Notes: generated from the sequence alone by a model not told the origin. Positions 25,863 to 34,126 are shown, counted from the first letter of the stretch. The stretch: 64,000 bases of DNA from Lachnospiraceae bacterium (GCA_902363835.1 CABJBM010000001.1:310001-374000); one strand, 5' to 3'. Translations and numbers: made by a program.

Positions 25863-25890
25863 TCATATCAGGAACATTGACGCATAAAAT
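25863..25890 (+). promoter_or_regulatory. Sigma-E-like promoter of the second subtilase
   Basis: TCATATC, 13 bases, CATAAAAT, with the same downstream sequence (ATACCATATGT) as the opposite promoter. Distance to the ATG is about 42 bases. Confidence 0.6.
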
Positions 25891-25932
25891 ATACCATATG
25901 TTCTAACTAGATCTTATCAGGGAGATTTAATC

Positions 25933-27609
25933 ATGGAAAAAATACTGGACAATAATTATTATGACGTGATTATTAATAACTTAGTGGTTCCAACCGTTGG
26001 CATCGCCAATGATATCACAATGCTGAATGACAGGTTTTCCCTTCTGCATATAGCAAAAAACAATATGCAGCCATGCGATCTGGGTCAAAACCCCTACCAT
26101 ATCTTTCCATCCCTTTATGCCCTTACATCTGTTATTAATCCTCAAGCCCCCGACATAAACGGTCCCATGGCAAATACGGATTACAGCGCATTAGGGCAGG
26201 GAGTGATTATTGGAATCATAGACACAGGAATTGATTACCGGCATCCTGCATTCATGAATAATGATAAAACAAGCCGGATTCTTTCCATATGGGACCAGAG
26301 CATACAGGATGGAGAGCCTCCTCAGGGATTTACCTATGGCACAGAATACACAAAAGCTGCCATAAATGATGCGCTTCATTATGAAGATCCTCTTTCTGTT
26401 GTCCCCTCAACCGATACCGTTGGCCACGGTACGGCTATTGCAAGCATCGCCGCAGGCAGTCCCAATAAGGAATACTCCTTTAGCGGAGTTGTCCCAAATT
26501 CAGATCTGGCCGTTGTGAAATTAAAAGAAGCCAAGCCGAATCTTAAGATGATATTTTCTGTTCCGGAAGACAAACTGTGTTTCCAGGAATCAGATATTGT
26601 TCTTGGAATACGTTATTTGACCGGCATAAGCCATCGATTGAAACGTCCCATTGTCATATGTATTGCTTTGGGCAGCAGTCAGGGCAGCCACGACGGACGT
26701 GGGGTTTTAAGCACCTATTTGGAAAATCTGGTGCAGCATCCTGACCTGAGCGTTACCATATCTGCCGGGAACGAAGGAAACAGCGGCAGACATTATTCTA
26801 ATGAGACCTTTTCCTCGCCCTACTTTAATGATTTCCAGCTAAATATAGCAGATGTTGACAAAATGTTCTCCATGGAAATCTGGGTCCACATTCCCGGAAG
26901 GCTTTCCATTGAAATTTCCGCTCCAAACAGGGAAACCATCCCATTTGTCAATCCCTCCTTAAATGAATGCCAAAAATTTGTTTTCCAGCACAGCCAAAGC
27001 GTTGTCTGGGTGAATAATATGGTTTTTGAAAGGGAAAGCGGCGACCAGCTGATATTATTGCGGTTTGAGAATCCTCTTCCCGGAGTCTGGTACTTCCGCA
27101 TCCAAAGTACGGAAAATGAAACTTTTTCTTTTCATTCCTGGCTTCCCAGCGGAGACTTAATATCAAATGGAACCTTTTTCTTAAATTCCGATCCCGATAT
27201 CACCATAACCGCTCCCGGCAATTCCAGGCGCACCTTAACCGTTACCGGCTACAACCAGCTTACATCCAATATCCTGGATGAATCAGGAAGAGGTTACACA
27301 AGAAGCGGCCTGGTTAAGCCGGATATCTCAGCCCCAGGCTATCAGATCCCCTGCGCACTCCCGGAAAGCCAATACGGAACCTTAACAGGTACCGGCGCTT
27401 CTGCAGCCATTGCAGCCGGCGCTTCTGCCATTATTTTTGAATGGACCCAGGGCAAAGGCAATTTCACCTATATTACAGGAGAGCAGGTCAGCCGCATGAT
27501 TATAAGAGGCGCCCAGAGAAACCCTGCCTACCGTTATCCCAACAACATATGGGGGTATGGACAGTTGGATGTGTTCCATGTGCTGGATCGGATTTCCAGA
27601 TTCCTTTAA
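25933..27609 (+). CDS. Subtilase-family (S8) protein, second CspC-like pseudoprotease candidate
   Basis: 558 aa, clearly a paralogue of the gene at 24026 over its full length (EKILDNNYYDVII, PCDLGQNPYHIFPS). Asp97 (IIDTGIDYR), His165 (VGHGTA) and the oxyanion Asn (SAGNEGN) are kept. The serine motif is TGTGASAAIAAG, so residue 488 is Gly; here the nearest Ser is two places later, different from its sister. The two independent shifts argue for real loss of the nucleophile rather than a one-residue register change. Its end overlaps the convergent mscL gene by four bases. Expression is probably sporulation-specific. Confidence 0.85.
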   Translation: MEKILDNNYYDVIINNLVVPTVGIANDITMLNDRFSLLHIAKNNMQPCDLGQNPYHIFPSLYALTSVINPQAPDINGPMANTDYSALGQGVIIGIIDTGIDYRHPAFMNNDKTSRILSIWDQSIQDGEPPQGFTYGTEYTKAAINDALHYEDPLSVVPSTDTVGHGTAIASIAAGSPNKEYSFSGVVPNSDLAVVKLKEAKPNLKMIFSVPEDKLCFQESDIVLGIRYLTGISHRLKRPIVICIALGSSQGSHDGRGVLSTYLENLVQHPDLSVTISAGNEGNSGRHYSNETFSSPYFNDFQLNIADVDKMFSMEIWVHIPGRLSIEISAPNRETIPFVNPSLNECQKFVFQHSQSVVWVNNMVFERESGDQLILLRFENPLPGVWYFRIQSTENETFSFHSWLPSGDLISNGTFFLNSDPDITITAPGNSRRTLTVTGYNQLTSNILDESGRGYTRSGLVKPDISAPGYQIPCALPESQYGTLTGTGASAAIAAGASAIIFEWTQGKGNFTYITGEQVSRMIIRGAQRNPAYRYPNNIWGYGQLDVFHVLDRISRFL

Positions 27610-28106
27610 TCCTGCTGCACGGTATCCTGCTGGGTTCCCAATTGGCTTGTACAATATGGGCAGCGAGTGGCATTTACATTGACCTTCTGAAAGCAGTATG
27701 GGCATTCCTTGTCCACAGGAGCAGCCGGTTCTGCCTGCTGCTTCTTTCCGCGCAGGGAATTAATCGCTCTTATCATCAGGAAAATAACGGAAGCCATGAT
27801 AAAAAAGTTGATAACTGCTGTAATAAAAGAACCATAAGCAAACACCGGCCCAAGAGCCTGTGCCGCCTGAAGTGTGGAAACATCTGCGCCATCCGGAGCA
27901 CTATACAGAAGCACAAATTTATTGGAGAAGTCCACTCCTCCGGTAATTACTCCGATTATAGGTGATATAATATCCTTTACCAGGGAATTGACAATTGCCT
28001 GAAAAGCAGCACCGATAATAACACCGACTGCCAGATCCACCACATTCCCGCGCAAAACAAATTCTTTAAATTGAGCCACAATACCCTTTTTATTTCCCAT
28101 AAACAT
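27606..28106 (-). CDS. mscL: Large-conductance mechanosensitive channel MscL with C-terminal zinc ribbon
   Basis: 166 aa. The MscL core is canonical: FKEFVLRGNVVDLAVGVIIG for the N-terminal helix and TM1, PIIGVITGGVDF, then TM2 (FITAVINFFIMASVIFLMI) and the RAINSL start of the cytoplasmic helix. After an Ala/Pro linker, a CPYC-x9-CPYC pair (ECPYCFQKV, RCPYCTSQL) replaces the usual charged bundle end. Such Cys pairs bind zinc in rubredoxin-like ribbons. The channel releases solutes on hypo-osmotic shock. It is convergent with and overlaps the subtilase by four bases. Confidence 0.93.
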   Translation of the reverse strand: MFMGNKKGIVAQFKEFVLRGNVVDLAVGVIIGAAFQAIVNSLVKDIISPIIGVITGGVDFSNKFVLLYSAPDGADVSTLQAAQALGPVFAYGSFITAVINFFIMASVIFLMIRAINSLRGKKQQAEPAAPVDKECPYCFQKVNVNATRCPYCTSQLGTQQDTVQQD

Positions 28107-28249
28107 CGTTCCTCTCTTACTGCTTTATAAAACCTGTTGGTAAACTCTGGAATCATAATATCATAAGACGACATATTCTGCAATTATGAAAGATCTATAA
28201 AAGCGGGTACCGAACACCGGATACCCGCTCTTCCTGCTTACAGCCGCAC

Positions 28250-28465
28250 TTATCTTCTGTTACACTTACAGGAAGGATCATTGCAGCCATCTCTGAAACC
28301 GGCACAATAGGCCTCTTTTTTTGCTTCCGCACAAGGATCACTATTGCAATTATTATTGCAGCTATTACTGCAGTTGTTGCTGCAATTATTGCTGCAGTTA
28401 TTATTACAGTTGTTGCAACGATTGTTGCAATTACAACCACAAGACCTGAAATTAAAACATCCCAT
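28250..28465 (-). CDS. Cys/Asn-rich small protein, possible spore surface component
   Basis: 71 aa. The centre is a low-complexity run of C-N-N-C, C-N-N-N-C and C-S-N-N-C units with about 19 Cys in total; the tail (DPCAEAKKEAYCAGFRDGC) is more ordinary. The ATG at 28465 lies eight bases after GAGG. A competing frame from 28470 gives a hydrophobic repeat that mirrors the triplet repeat and is rejected. Cys-rich proteins of this size in spore-formers are often coat or exosporium components, and the promoter here looks sporulation-specific. No homologue is named with certainty. Confidence 0.65.
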   Translation of the reverse strand: MGCFNFRSCGCNCNNRCNNCNNNCSNNCSNNCSNSCNNNCNSDPCAEAKKEAYCAGFRDGCNDPSCKCNRR

Positions 28466-28495
28466 ATCATATACCTCTTCGCATAATTATATCTT

Positions 28496-28524
28496 ATTGT
28501 ATGGGATGACCAGACAAGATGTGA
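28496..28524 (-). promoter_or_regulatory. Sporulation-type promoter (sigma-E or sigma-K) of the Cys/Asn-rich gene
   Basis: Minus strand -10 is CATACAATA. With TCACATC 14 bases upstream it resembles sigma-E; with AC 17 bases upstream it fits sigma-K (AC-N17-CATANNNTA) exactly. It lies between the Fe-S subunit gene and the small gene. Confidence 0.5.
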
Positions 28525-28535
28525 ACCCGATTTTC

Positions 28536-29018
28536 TTAATTATAATGACCTGATAATATTGATTTTACGGCATTTTCAATTTCCTCATAACCGGTACATC
28601 TGCATAGGTTGGATTGTAACCATTCCTCTATTATATGGTTATCAGCATTTGGAACGCGCTTAGCCAATGCATGGCAAACCATCAGAAACCCGGAAGTACA
28701 ATAACCGCATTGAAATCCCCAGTTCCTTATAAATGCATCCTGTATTGGAGCATTTTTCAATCCTTCCACTGTGGTTATTTTATGTCCCACAGCCTCTGCC
28801 GCCAGCATCAGGCAGGATTTGACCGGCATGTCATCAACCAGCACTGTGCACGCGCCGCAATCCCCGTTTTCACAGCCGCTTTTGGCCCCGGTTAAGGACA
28901 GCTCTTCCCGAAGAACGTGAAGCAGAGTATAGGACGGCTTGACCATAACGGATTTATCCTCACCATTTACATTAAGAACTATCACACTGTTTCCTGATAT
29001 ATACATATAATTCCTCAA
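28536..29018 (-). CDS. Molybdenum hydroxylase, [2Fe-2S] small subunit (XdhC/CoxS-like)
   Basis: 160 aa with both iron-sulphur sites: the plant-type cluster CENGDCGACTVLVD with a further Cys at VKSC, and the all-helical site CGYCTSGF and LCRCTGY. It passes electrons between the molybdenum and FAD subunits. It starts 12 bases after the FAD subunit gene and is the last gene of the operon. The N-terminus carries ~10 residues more than usual, and the exact start is uncertain. Confidence 0.93.
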   Translation of the reverse strand: MRNYMYISGNSVIVLNVNGEDKSVMVKPSYTLLHVLREELSLTGAKSGCENGDCGACTVLVDDMPVKSCLMLAAEAVGHKITTVEGLKNAPIQDAFIRNWGFQCGYCTSGFLMVCHALAKRVPNADNHIIEEWLQSNLCRCTGYEEIENAVKSILSGHYN

Positions 29019-29030
29019 TTCCCGAAAAGA

Positions 29031-29861
29031 TCATCCGATCTTTTCAAAATTATTAAGCATCTCCTGCAGCATGTTTTTTAATACAAACTCTTTATATTCC
29101 CTGCTTCCTGATAAATCCCCTTTACAGTCACTGTGTGCTAAATTTATGATCTTTTTAACCTTCTGTTCCGTGTTATATATTTTATGGTTTATGATCCTTT
29201 CAGATAAGAGAATGGGATTATCCCCGTATCCGGAAATCGCCGCTTTTACCGCCTTCTTATTTTTCAATGCCGCCATGGTAATCAGCGGATAATCTATTTT
29301 TTCAATTTTAGTTCTTTTTACATGATTATAAGGTAAATTCAAATTATCCTCTTCTATTAATACGGATACCAGAAATTCACCTTTATTTAACTGTAATTTT
29401 CCCTTGAATGCCTGTAAAAACGGCAGCTGGACCAATCCGCCCTGAGTCATTATCTGCAGAGTACAATCACTGAGCATAAACGGCAAAGACGCCTCACGGT
29501 ACTTAATTGTTCCGGCCAGATTGCCGCCGATGGTGATTTTCCCCTGGATTGTGTGGTCTGCAATTCTTTTTATGGTCTTGGATAACAGGGGATATGCATT
29601 GAATTCCGCAATGTTTGTAAGGGTTTGTGCAGCTCCAATTCTGAATTTTCCGTCACTGACCTCAAGCTGATTGCATTCAGGTATTCCTTTTAAATCAATG
29701 ACCGAATCAAATTTTATGCTATTTACCCTGGCCATACTGATGATTTCCGTGCCCCCTCCATAGTAAAGAGGTTTTTTGTTATTTAAAAGCAAATCACGGT
29801 AGCAGCTGAATGCTTCTTCCATGCTTTCTGGTTTATAATAATCAAAATCAAAAGGTATCAT
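29031..29861 (-). CDS. Molybdenum hydroxylase, FAD-binding subunit (XdhB/CoxM-like)
   Basis: 276 aa of the FAD_binding_5 family. The FAD loop is LYYGGGTEI and the second signature is TIGGNLAG, preceded by AAQTLTNIAEF. The C-terminal CO_deh_flav domain is present (KIEKIDYPLITMAAL). It overlaps the molybdenum subunit by four bases, so translation is coupled. The substrate is not predictable from this subunit. Confidence 0.92.
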   Translation of the reverse strand: MIPFDFDYYKPESMEEAFSCYRDLLLNNKKPLYYGGGTEIISMARVNSIKFDSVIDLKGIPECNQLEVSDGKFRIGAAQTLTNIAEFNAYPLLSKTIKRIADHTIQGKITIGGNLAGTIKYREASLPFMLSDCTLQIMTQGGLVQLPFLQAFKGKLQLNKGEFLVSVLIEEDNLNLPYNHVKRTKIEKIDYPLITMAALKNKKAVKAAISGYGDNPILLSERIINHKIYNTEQKVKKIINLAHSDCKGDLSGSREYKEFVLKNMLQEMLNNFEKIG

Positions 29862-32182
29862 AATTTAGACCTTTCTCTCCATATGAATTCAGGGGTAATG
29901 GGAAGACGGTTTACATCGATCCCAGCGGCCAATGATACGGCATTAGCCAGAGCGGCAGGTATTCCAATAATGCCGTGCTCTGCAATGCCCCTGGCTCCAT
30001 AGGGCGCGTCAATTTGGGGTGTCTCTACAAAATCCACCAGATATTTGGGGTTCTCTCCGTAACGAATCATTTTATAGGTGCGGAAACTGGTATCTTCCAC
30101 AATTCCATTTTCATTGTAGATGAAATCTTCACTGGTGCCAAGTCCCAGGCCCATGCACATACCGCCCATAACCACGCCCCTTGCAGTCTTGGGATTTAAA
30201 ACCTTGCCCGCATCAATTACAGTAGCTGCCTTTAAAAGCCGGTAGGTATGCTGTCTGGTATCGTATTCAATTTCAACAGCCTGGGCGCCTATTGTCCAGC
30301 TCTGGCCGGCCATTCCCTGTCCCGATGCTTTGTTTAAGGGGGTAAGATGATTCAAGACATAGCTGCCCCGCCCAATCACAGGCCCTTTAATAGAATTTCC
30401 ATTGGAATACTGATAGCCTTTGACCAAATCCTTGAACATGATATATAGCTCAGGATCATGCTTTGCAAAAATCATCTTATTTTCAAAATCCAGATCCTCC
30501 GGCGGGCACCGCAGCGCAATTGATGCCAGGTTCAGTAATTGGGATATGGCATCATCAGCCGCATTTAATACGGCACGCCCCACCAAAAAGGTAGTCATGC
30601 TGGCAACCGTTTTCCATAAATAAGGGGTTGACTGGGTGTTTACATCCAACTTTATATAAACATCATTGATATTTACTTTCATTTTTTCTGCCAGTAACTG
30701 TGCTGCCGTTGTCTTCATTCCAGGACCTATCTCAGCGGCACCGCAATCCAGATTCATGCTTCCGTCAGAATTGAAGGTCAAAACAGCGCTTGCGCCTGCA
30801 TCCGTAGGAGTATCGGAGGTCTTGATAAGACAGCTGATCCCTTTTGCTCTGACCAAACCATTCCCTTCTTCTATGCGCGATCCTTCCCTCCAGTTAATGA
30901 TGGTTTTTAATCTTTCAAGGCATTCTGCCCCATTTCCTGTATTGCTGGCTGTGACCTTGACCTGGGTTGGGGTCAGATCGCCGGGATGGATCATATTTAA
31001 TAGCCTTAGCTGAAAAGGATCCAGCCCTGTTTCAACCGCCAGCTTATCCATCATTCTCTCCAGACAAAAGGTATGTGCCTCATGTCCGAACCCCCGGAAC
31101 GAGGTTATATATGGATGGTTCGTATACACGCTGTAACAATCACATTGGATATTGGGTATCCCATAGGGTCCGGTGCAATCCACAGCTATGGCTTTCGTTA
31201 TTTTAGGAGAAATATCGGAATAGGCACCGGAATCTATCTGGAATACCATTTCAGCTGCCATGATCTGCCCGCTTCTTTTAGCCCCCATCCTGATTGTTCC
31301 TTCCAGCCCCAGATGACATGGAGAAGTGACAATATCCTCTTCTCTCGTATTCGCCAGGTTGATCCATTTGCCCTTTGCATTCATTGCGGCAATTACTGCA
31401 AGCACCTCTGGCTGTACGCATGACTTCCCTCCAAATGCGCCGCCAACAAAGGGAACATGGACTATAACCTTTCCTTCCGGAATATTAAAATATTTGCTGA
31501 TTAATTCTTTTACCTCATAGGGAGACTGTGACGAGGTCTTTATTATGACACTGTCATCGGGCATGACCATACAGTGGACAGCCCTGGTTTCCATGGCAGC
31601 ATGATCAGACTGAGGCAGTGAAAAGCTGCCTTCTACAACAATCTCGCTGTCCTGCCAGCCTTTCTGCATGTTGCCCATTCTGATTTTTTGATGATGGCAG
31701 ATATTGGTTCCTTTTACAGGGTATACTTCCTCAACGGATTTTGTATATGACATGAGAGATTCATGTATGATAACGGGATTCTTTTTAGTCGCCTCTTTTA
31801 CGGAATTTACAACCGGTAAAGGTTCATACTCTACAAGTATCTTTCCTGCCGCCGCCTTTGCCTGCATTTCATCATCTGCAACAATGACCGCAACCGGTTC
31901 GCCGTAGTAACGCACTTTTTCTCTGGCAATCGGAGGCCTGTCCCGAAACAGAGAACCACACATGATCTGATGGTCTTTTGCAGTGATAACCGCCTTTACC
32001 CCCGGCATTGCAGAAGCTTCTCTGGTGTCTATGGATAGGATCCGGGCATGCGCATGAATACTTGTCAATAATCTGGCGTAAAGCATAGGGGAATCGGTCA
32101 TATCATTTGTATATTTTGCCATGCCTGTTACCTTATCTTTTGCCTCTTTTCTTACCGTATCTTTTCCCAACAGGGTTTCCAT
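29858..32182 (-). CDS. Molybdenum hydroxylase, molybdopterin-binding large subunit (XdhA/CoxL-like)
   Basis: 774 aa. N-terminal a/b hammerhead domain (RKEAKDKVTGMAKYTND, MPGVKAVITAKDH), then the molybdopterin domain with PFVGGAFGGKS, TSFRGFGHEAH and CGAAEIGPG. The base-catalyst Glu is retained near the C-terminus (ARGIAEHGI). It probably hydroxylates a purine or other heterocycle; there is no CoxL-type Cys loop that I can point to. It starts 20 bases after the YIEGIA capping gene behind AGGAGGTG. No cofactor-insertion gene is present nearby. Confidence 0.92.
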   Translation of the reverse strand: METLLGKDTVRKEAKDKVTGMAKYTNDMTDSPMLYARLLTSIHAHARILSIDTREASAMPGVKAVITAKDHQIMCGSLFRDRPPIAREKVRYYGEPVAVIVADDEMQAKAAAGKILVEYEPLPVVNSVKEATKKNPVIIHESLMSYTKSVEEVYPVKGTNICHHQKIRMGNMQKGWQDSEIVVEGSFSLPQSDHAAMETRAVHCMVMPDDSVIIKTSSQSPYEVKELISKYFNIPEGKVIVHVPFVGGAFGGKSCVQPEVLAVIAAMNAKGKWINLANTREEDIVTSPCHLGLEGTIRMGAKRSGQIMAAEMVFQIDSGAYSDISPKITKAIAVDCTGPYGIPNIQCDCYSVYTNHPYITSFRGFGHEAHTFCLERMMDKLAVETGLDPFQLRLLNMIHPGDLTPTQVKVTASNTGNGAECLERLKTIINWREGSRIEEGNGLVRAKGISCLIKTSDTPTDAGASAVLTFNSDGSMNLDCGAAEIGPGMKTTAAQLLAEKMKVNINDVYIKLDVNTQSTPYLWKTVASMTTFLVGRAVLNAADDAISQLLNLASIALRCPPEDLDFENKMIFAKHDPELYIMFKDLVKGYQYSNGNSIKGPVIGRGSYVLNHLTPLNKASGQGMAGQSWTIGAQAVEIEYDTRQHTYRLLKAATVIDAGKVLNPKTARGVVMGGMCMGLGLGTSEDFIYNENGIVEDTSFRTYKMIRYGENPKYLVDFVETPQIDAPYGARGIAEHGIIGIPAALANAVSLAAGIDVNRLPITPEFIWRERSKL

Positions 32183-32201
32183 TGGTCACCTCCTAAATGT
32201 T

Positions 32202-32393
32202 CTACTTGCTTATTAATACATGGTCGCCGTTTTTCAGCTGCACAACATTGGCGTGAAGTGCCTTCCCCAAATCGATCAGACATATTTCACGCTCCTCCAA
32301 ATCAGGGATATAAAGGGTCAAAGGATCGCCTGATATGATCCTTTCTTTGTTATCTGTTATATAAACTAATATCTCCGGATTACTCTGTCCCAT
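32202..32393 (-). CDS. Capping complex subunit for YIEGIA
   Basis: A 63-aa protein (EILVYITDNKERIISGDPL, LHANVVQLKNGDHVLI) overlapping the end of the YIEGIA gene by 14 bases. Small proteins at this position are annotated as capping complex subunits for YIEGIA in clostridial genomes; I rely on position and general resemblance. It has no membrane helix. Biochemical role unknown. Confidence 0.6.
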   Translation of the reverse strand: MGQSNPEILVYITDNKERIISGDPLTLYIPDLEEREICLIDLGKALHANVVQLKNGDHVLISK

Positions 32394-33300
32394 TGATACC
32401 TCCTCCTATATCGATATCCATAATCGTATTGATTTTTCTGCTGTTTTCCAATACCGGTGTTTTTTTAATGACGTCTATTATTGCGTCAGGATCACGGATA
32501 ATCGGTACAAAGGCCAATAAAAGCTTTCCTTTTGAATAACTTTTTCTGGTAAAACTGTACCGTTTAACACCAAAGGTCCTGGTCGCTTCAAAAAGCATGG
32601 CCTGCCTCTGTCCATAATTCTCAAGGGTAATTCTGAATTTATCACTTTTCGGTTCTATGACAATGCCAATGCCTTCTTTTAAAAATAATTCCCGGACTTT
32701 CCGGGTTCCCAGCACATTGGTAACATACATGCCGTCAACAAACAGATCCGAATGGTCTATGGTTATTTTCCCTTCTTTTATATTGCAGATATCACCAATG
32801 CATTTTCCTTTTGTTATTTTAGTCAGGAAATAAATAATACAAAGACCGCTGACAGCGGCAATCACCATGTTCCATATCAGATTGTCTATAGACAAAATGC
32901 TTAAAATCAATACAACAAACAAGGAGGTAAGCAATGATAAATAATTTCTGGATTCATAGGTTTTGGCAATGCCGTCAATATAAGCGGCTCCTCTTTTTGA
33001 ATACTCTGTTTTTTCCAGATCTTCAAGACTTTCTTTTTCTGTTTTCCTCACTTCCCGGAAATGTTGGATGGCTAAAGCAATAAAAGTTACAGCTGTAAAT
33101 TCTTTGTTTAACAGAGACGGGATTGCGACAGAACCTAAAGCAGAGGCTAAAATGCCTATTACGATGTTGATAAAACCGCCGGTAGGATAGCTGGGATTTT
33201 GACGTGTATCAATGCGAAGCGTGACGATCCGTGCAATTGTTCCCATAGCAATACCGCACAAAATGATAATAAGATCATGAAATGCTAATGTTTTTTCCAT
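32380..33300 (-). CDS. YIEGIA domain membrane protein
   Basis: 306 aa with four or five membrane segments (LIIILCGIAMGTIARIVTL, GGFINIVIGILASALGS, LTSLFVVLILSIL, MVIAAVSGLCIIYFL). The family motif is YIDGIAKTYESRNY, close to the name-giving YIEGIA. The C-terminal ~130 residues are soluble. Members are confined to endospore-formers, so a sporulation role is likely but undefined. The start has only a weak ribosome site; an upstream stop in frame rules out a longer N-terminus. It leads a five-gene run that includes the Mo hydroxylase. Confidence 0.75.
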   Translation of the reverse strand: MEKTLAFHDLIIILCGIAMGTIARIVTLRIDTRQNPSYPTGGFINIVIGILASALGSVAIPSLLNKEFTAVTFIALAIQHFREVRKTEKESLEDLEKTEYSKRGAAYIDGIAKTYESRNYLSLLTSLFVVLILSILSIDNLIWNMVIAAVSGLCIIYFLTKITKGKCIGDICNIKEGKITIDHSDLFVDGMYVTNVLGTRKVRELFLKEGIGIVIEPKSDKFRITLENYGQRQAMLFEATRTFGVKRYSFTRKSYSKGKLLLAFVPIIRDPDAIIDVIKKTPVLENSRKINTIMDIDIGGGINGTE

Positions 33301-33503
33301 ATCTTCATAATGGCATCACTTGTGAAACCATATTTCTCCAATCATAATTTGGGGTTATTATCTCCTTTTCCCTCTACAATATGCGGAAAACAGAAAGATA
33401 AGGAAATTTCCAGGCCTGGTTTTCCATCCTGTCTGCCATTGATAAGATATCTTTTCCAAGAATGTTCACTCTTTAAAATTTCCTAATTCTCCTGCCGGCG
33501 GTC

Positions 33504-33740
33504 TCATAACAGCAAAATGCGTATATACCGCCTGCCGCTACTGTCAAAAACCATACTAATCGTAGTATTTGTTGAATATACAGCGGCCACATCAGCGGCA
33601 ATTTTATGCATATTAATATCTGTATTTAAATAAGGCCGGGTAATCATCTCCGGACCGGTTGATTCAGCGGAGATGGTGAGGCCTAGTCCCCGTACCACCT
33701 GTAGTTTAAGGAAAACTGCAAATGCTTTGAGGGGCTGCAT
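33504..33740 (-). CDS. Doubtful open frame just after a terminator, possible gene remnant
   Basis: Up to 78 codons; the text from about residue 18 on (LGLTISAESTGPEM, INMHKIAADVAAVYST, MVFDSSGRRYIRIL) reads like protein, but no ribosome site precedes its ATG and it begins against a terminator. It may be the 3' end of a decayed gene. The flanking spacer 33301-33503 holds nothing else I recognise apart from the likely leader of the YIEGIA gene. Confidence 0.25.
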   Translation of the reverse strand: MQPLKAFAVFLKLQVVRGLGLTISAESTGPEMITRPYLNTDINMHKIAADVAAVYSTNTTISMVFDSSGRRYIRILLL

Positions 33741-33743
33741 AAG

Positions 33744-33775
33744 GAAAACGGGGCATCTGCGAACAGATGCCCCGT
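33744..33775 (-). terminator. Strong terminator after the collagen-like gene
   Basis: Minus strand ACGGGGCATCTG-TTCG-CAGATGCCCCGT followed by TTTTCC; a 12-bp perfect stem with a UUCG tetraloop. Confidence 0.88.
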
Positions 33776-33851
33776 CCCTATACCGCGATTCATTCGAAGC
33801 AGGGTTATGATTTTAAAAATGCATGATTGTAAAGGCGGCTTTATAGGTCTA

Positions 33852-34126
33852 TTAGGAAATACCAAGGCCTGCACTGGCATAACCTGCAATGGTGGCTGCC
33901 ACATCGAAACCGGCCGTAACCTCTGCAGAGAATACCAAAAGAAGCCTGGTTCCTGCGGTAACAGGAATGTTCAGCCCCGTGGCGATACCGCTGCTGATAC
34001 TGCCGACAGCAATTATTCCCGTGAGCGGAGGCGACAGCATCCCCTTGGTCCAGTCGGCCCTGCTGAACTGCAACAACGTCGGCAACCACAGCAATAGTTA
34101 TCATTAGACTCTATATAATTACTCAT
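33852..34126 (-). pseudogene. Frameshifted small collagen-like surface protein
   Basis: A good start (ATG 34126 behind GAGGGGA) opens a frame [19 protein letters not shown] followed by AGPTGPRG, a Gly-X-Y collagen-like piece, but the frame then stops early. In the next frame, from the same point, the sequence continues as [13 protein letters not shown], then [20 protein letters not shown] and [11 protein letters not shown], resembling the C-terminal domain of exosporium collagen-like proteins. The switch is at a G4 run (minus strand, 34041-34044); one extra G would restore a 91-aa protein. It could be decay, sequencing error or a slippage switch. Confidence 0.6.

Noticed and set aside
28195..28470. 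Hydrophobic 91-codon frame over the Cys/Asn-rich gene
   Set aside because: It is the shifted reading of the same triplet-like repeat (Ile/Val/Ala/Thr runs) and its ATG is only three bases from the ribosome site. The Cys/Asn frame has better spacing and a sensible tail.
33889..34107. Plus-strand 72-codon frame opposite the collagen-like gene
   Set aside because: It is antisense to the better-supported frame and has no ribosome site.
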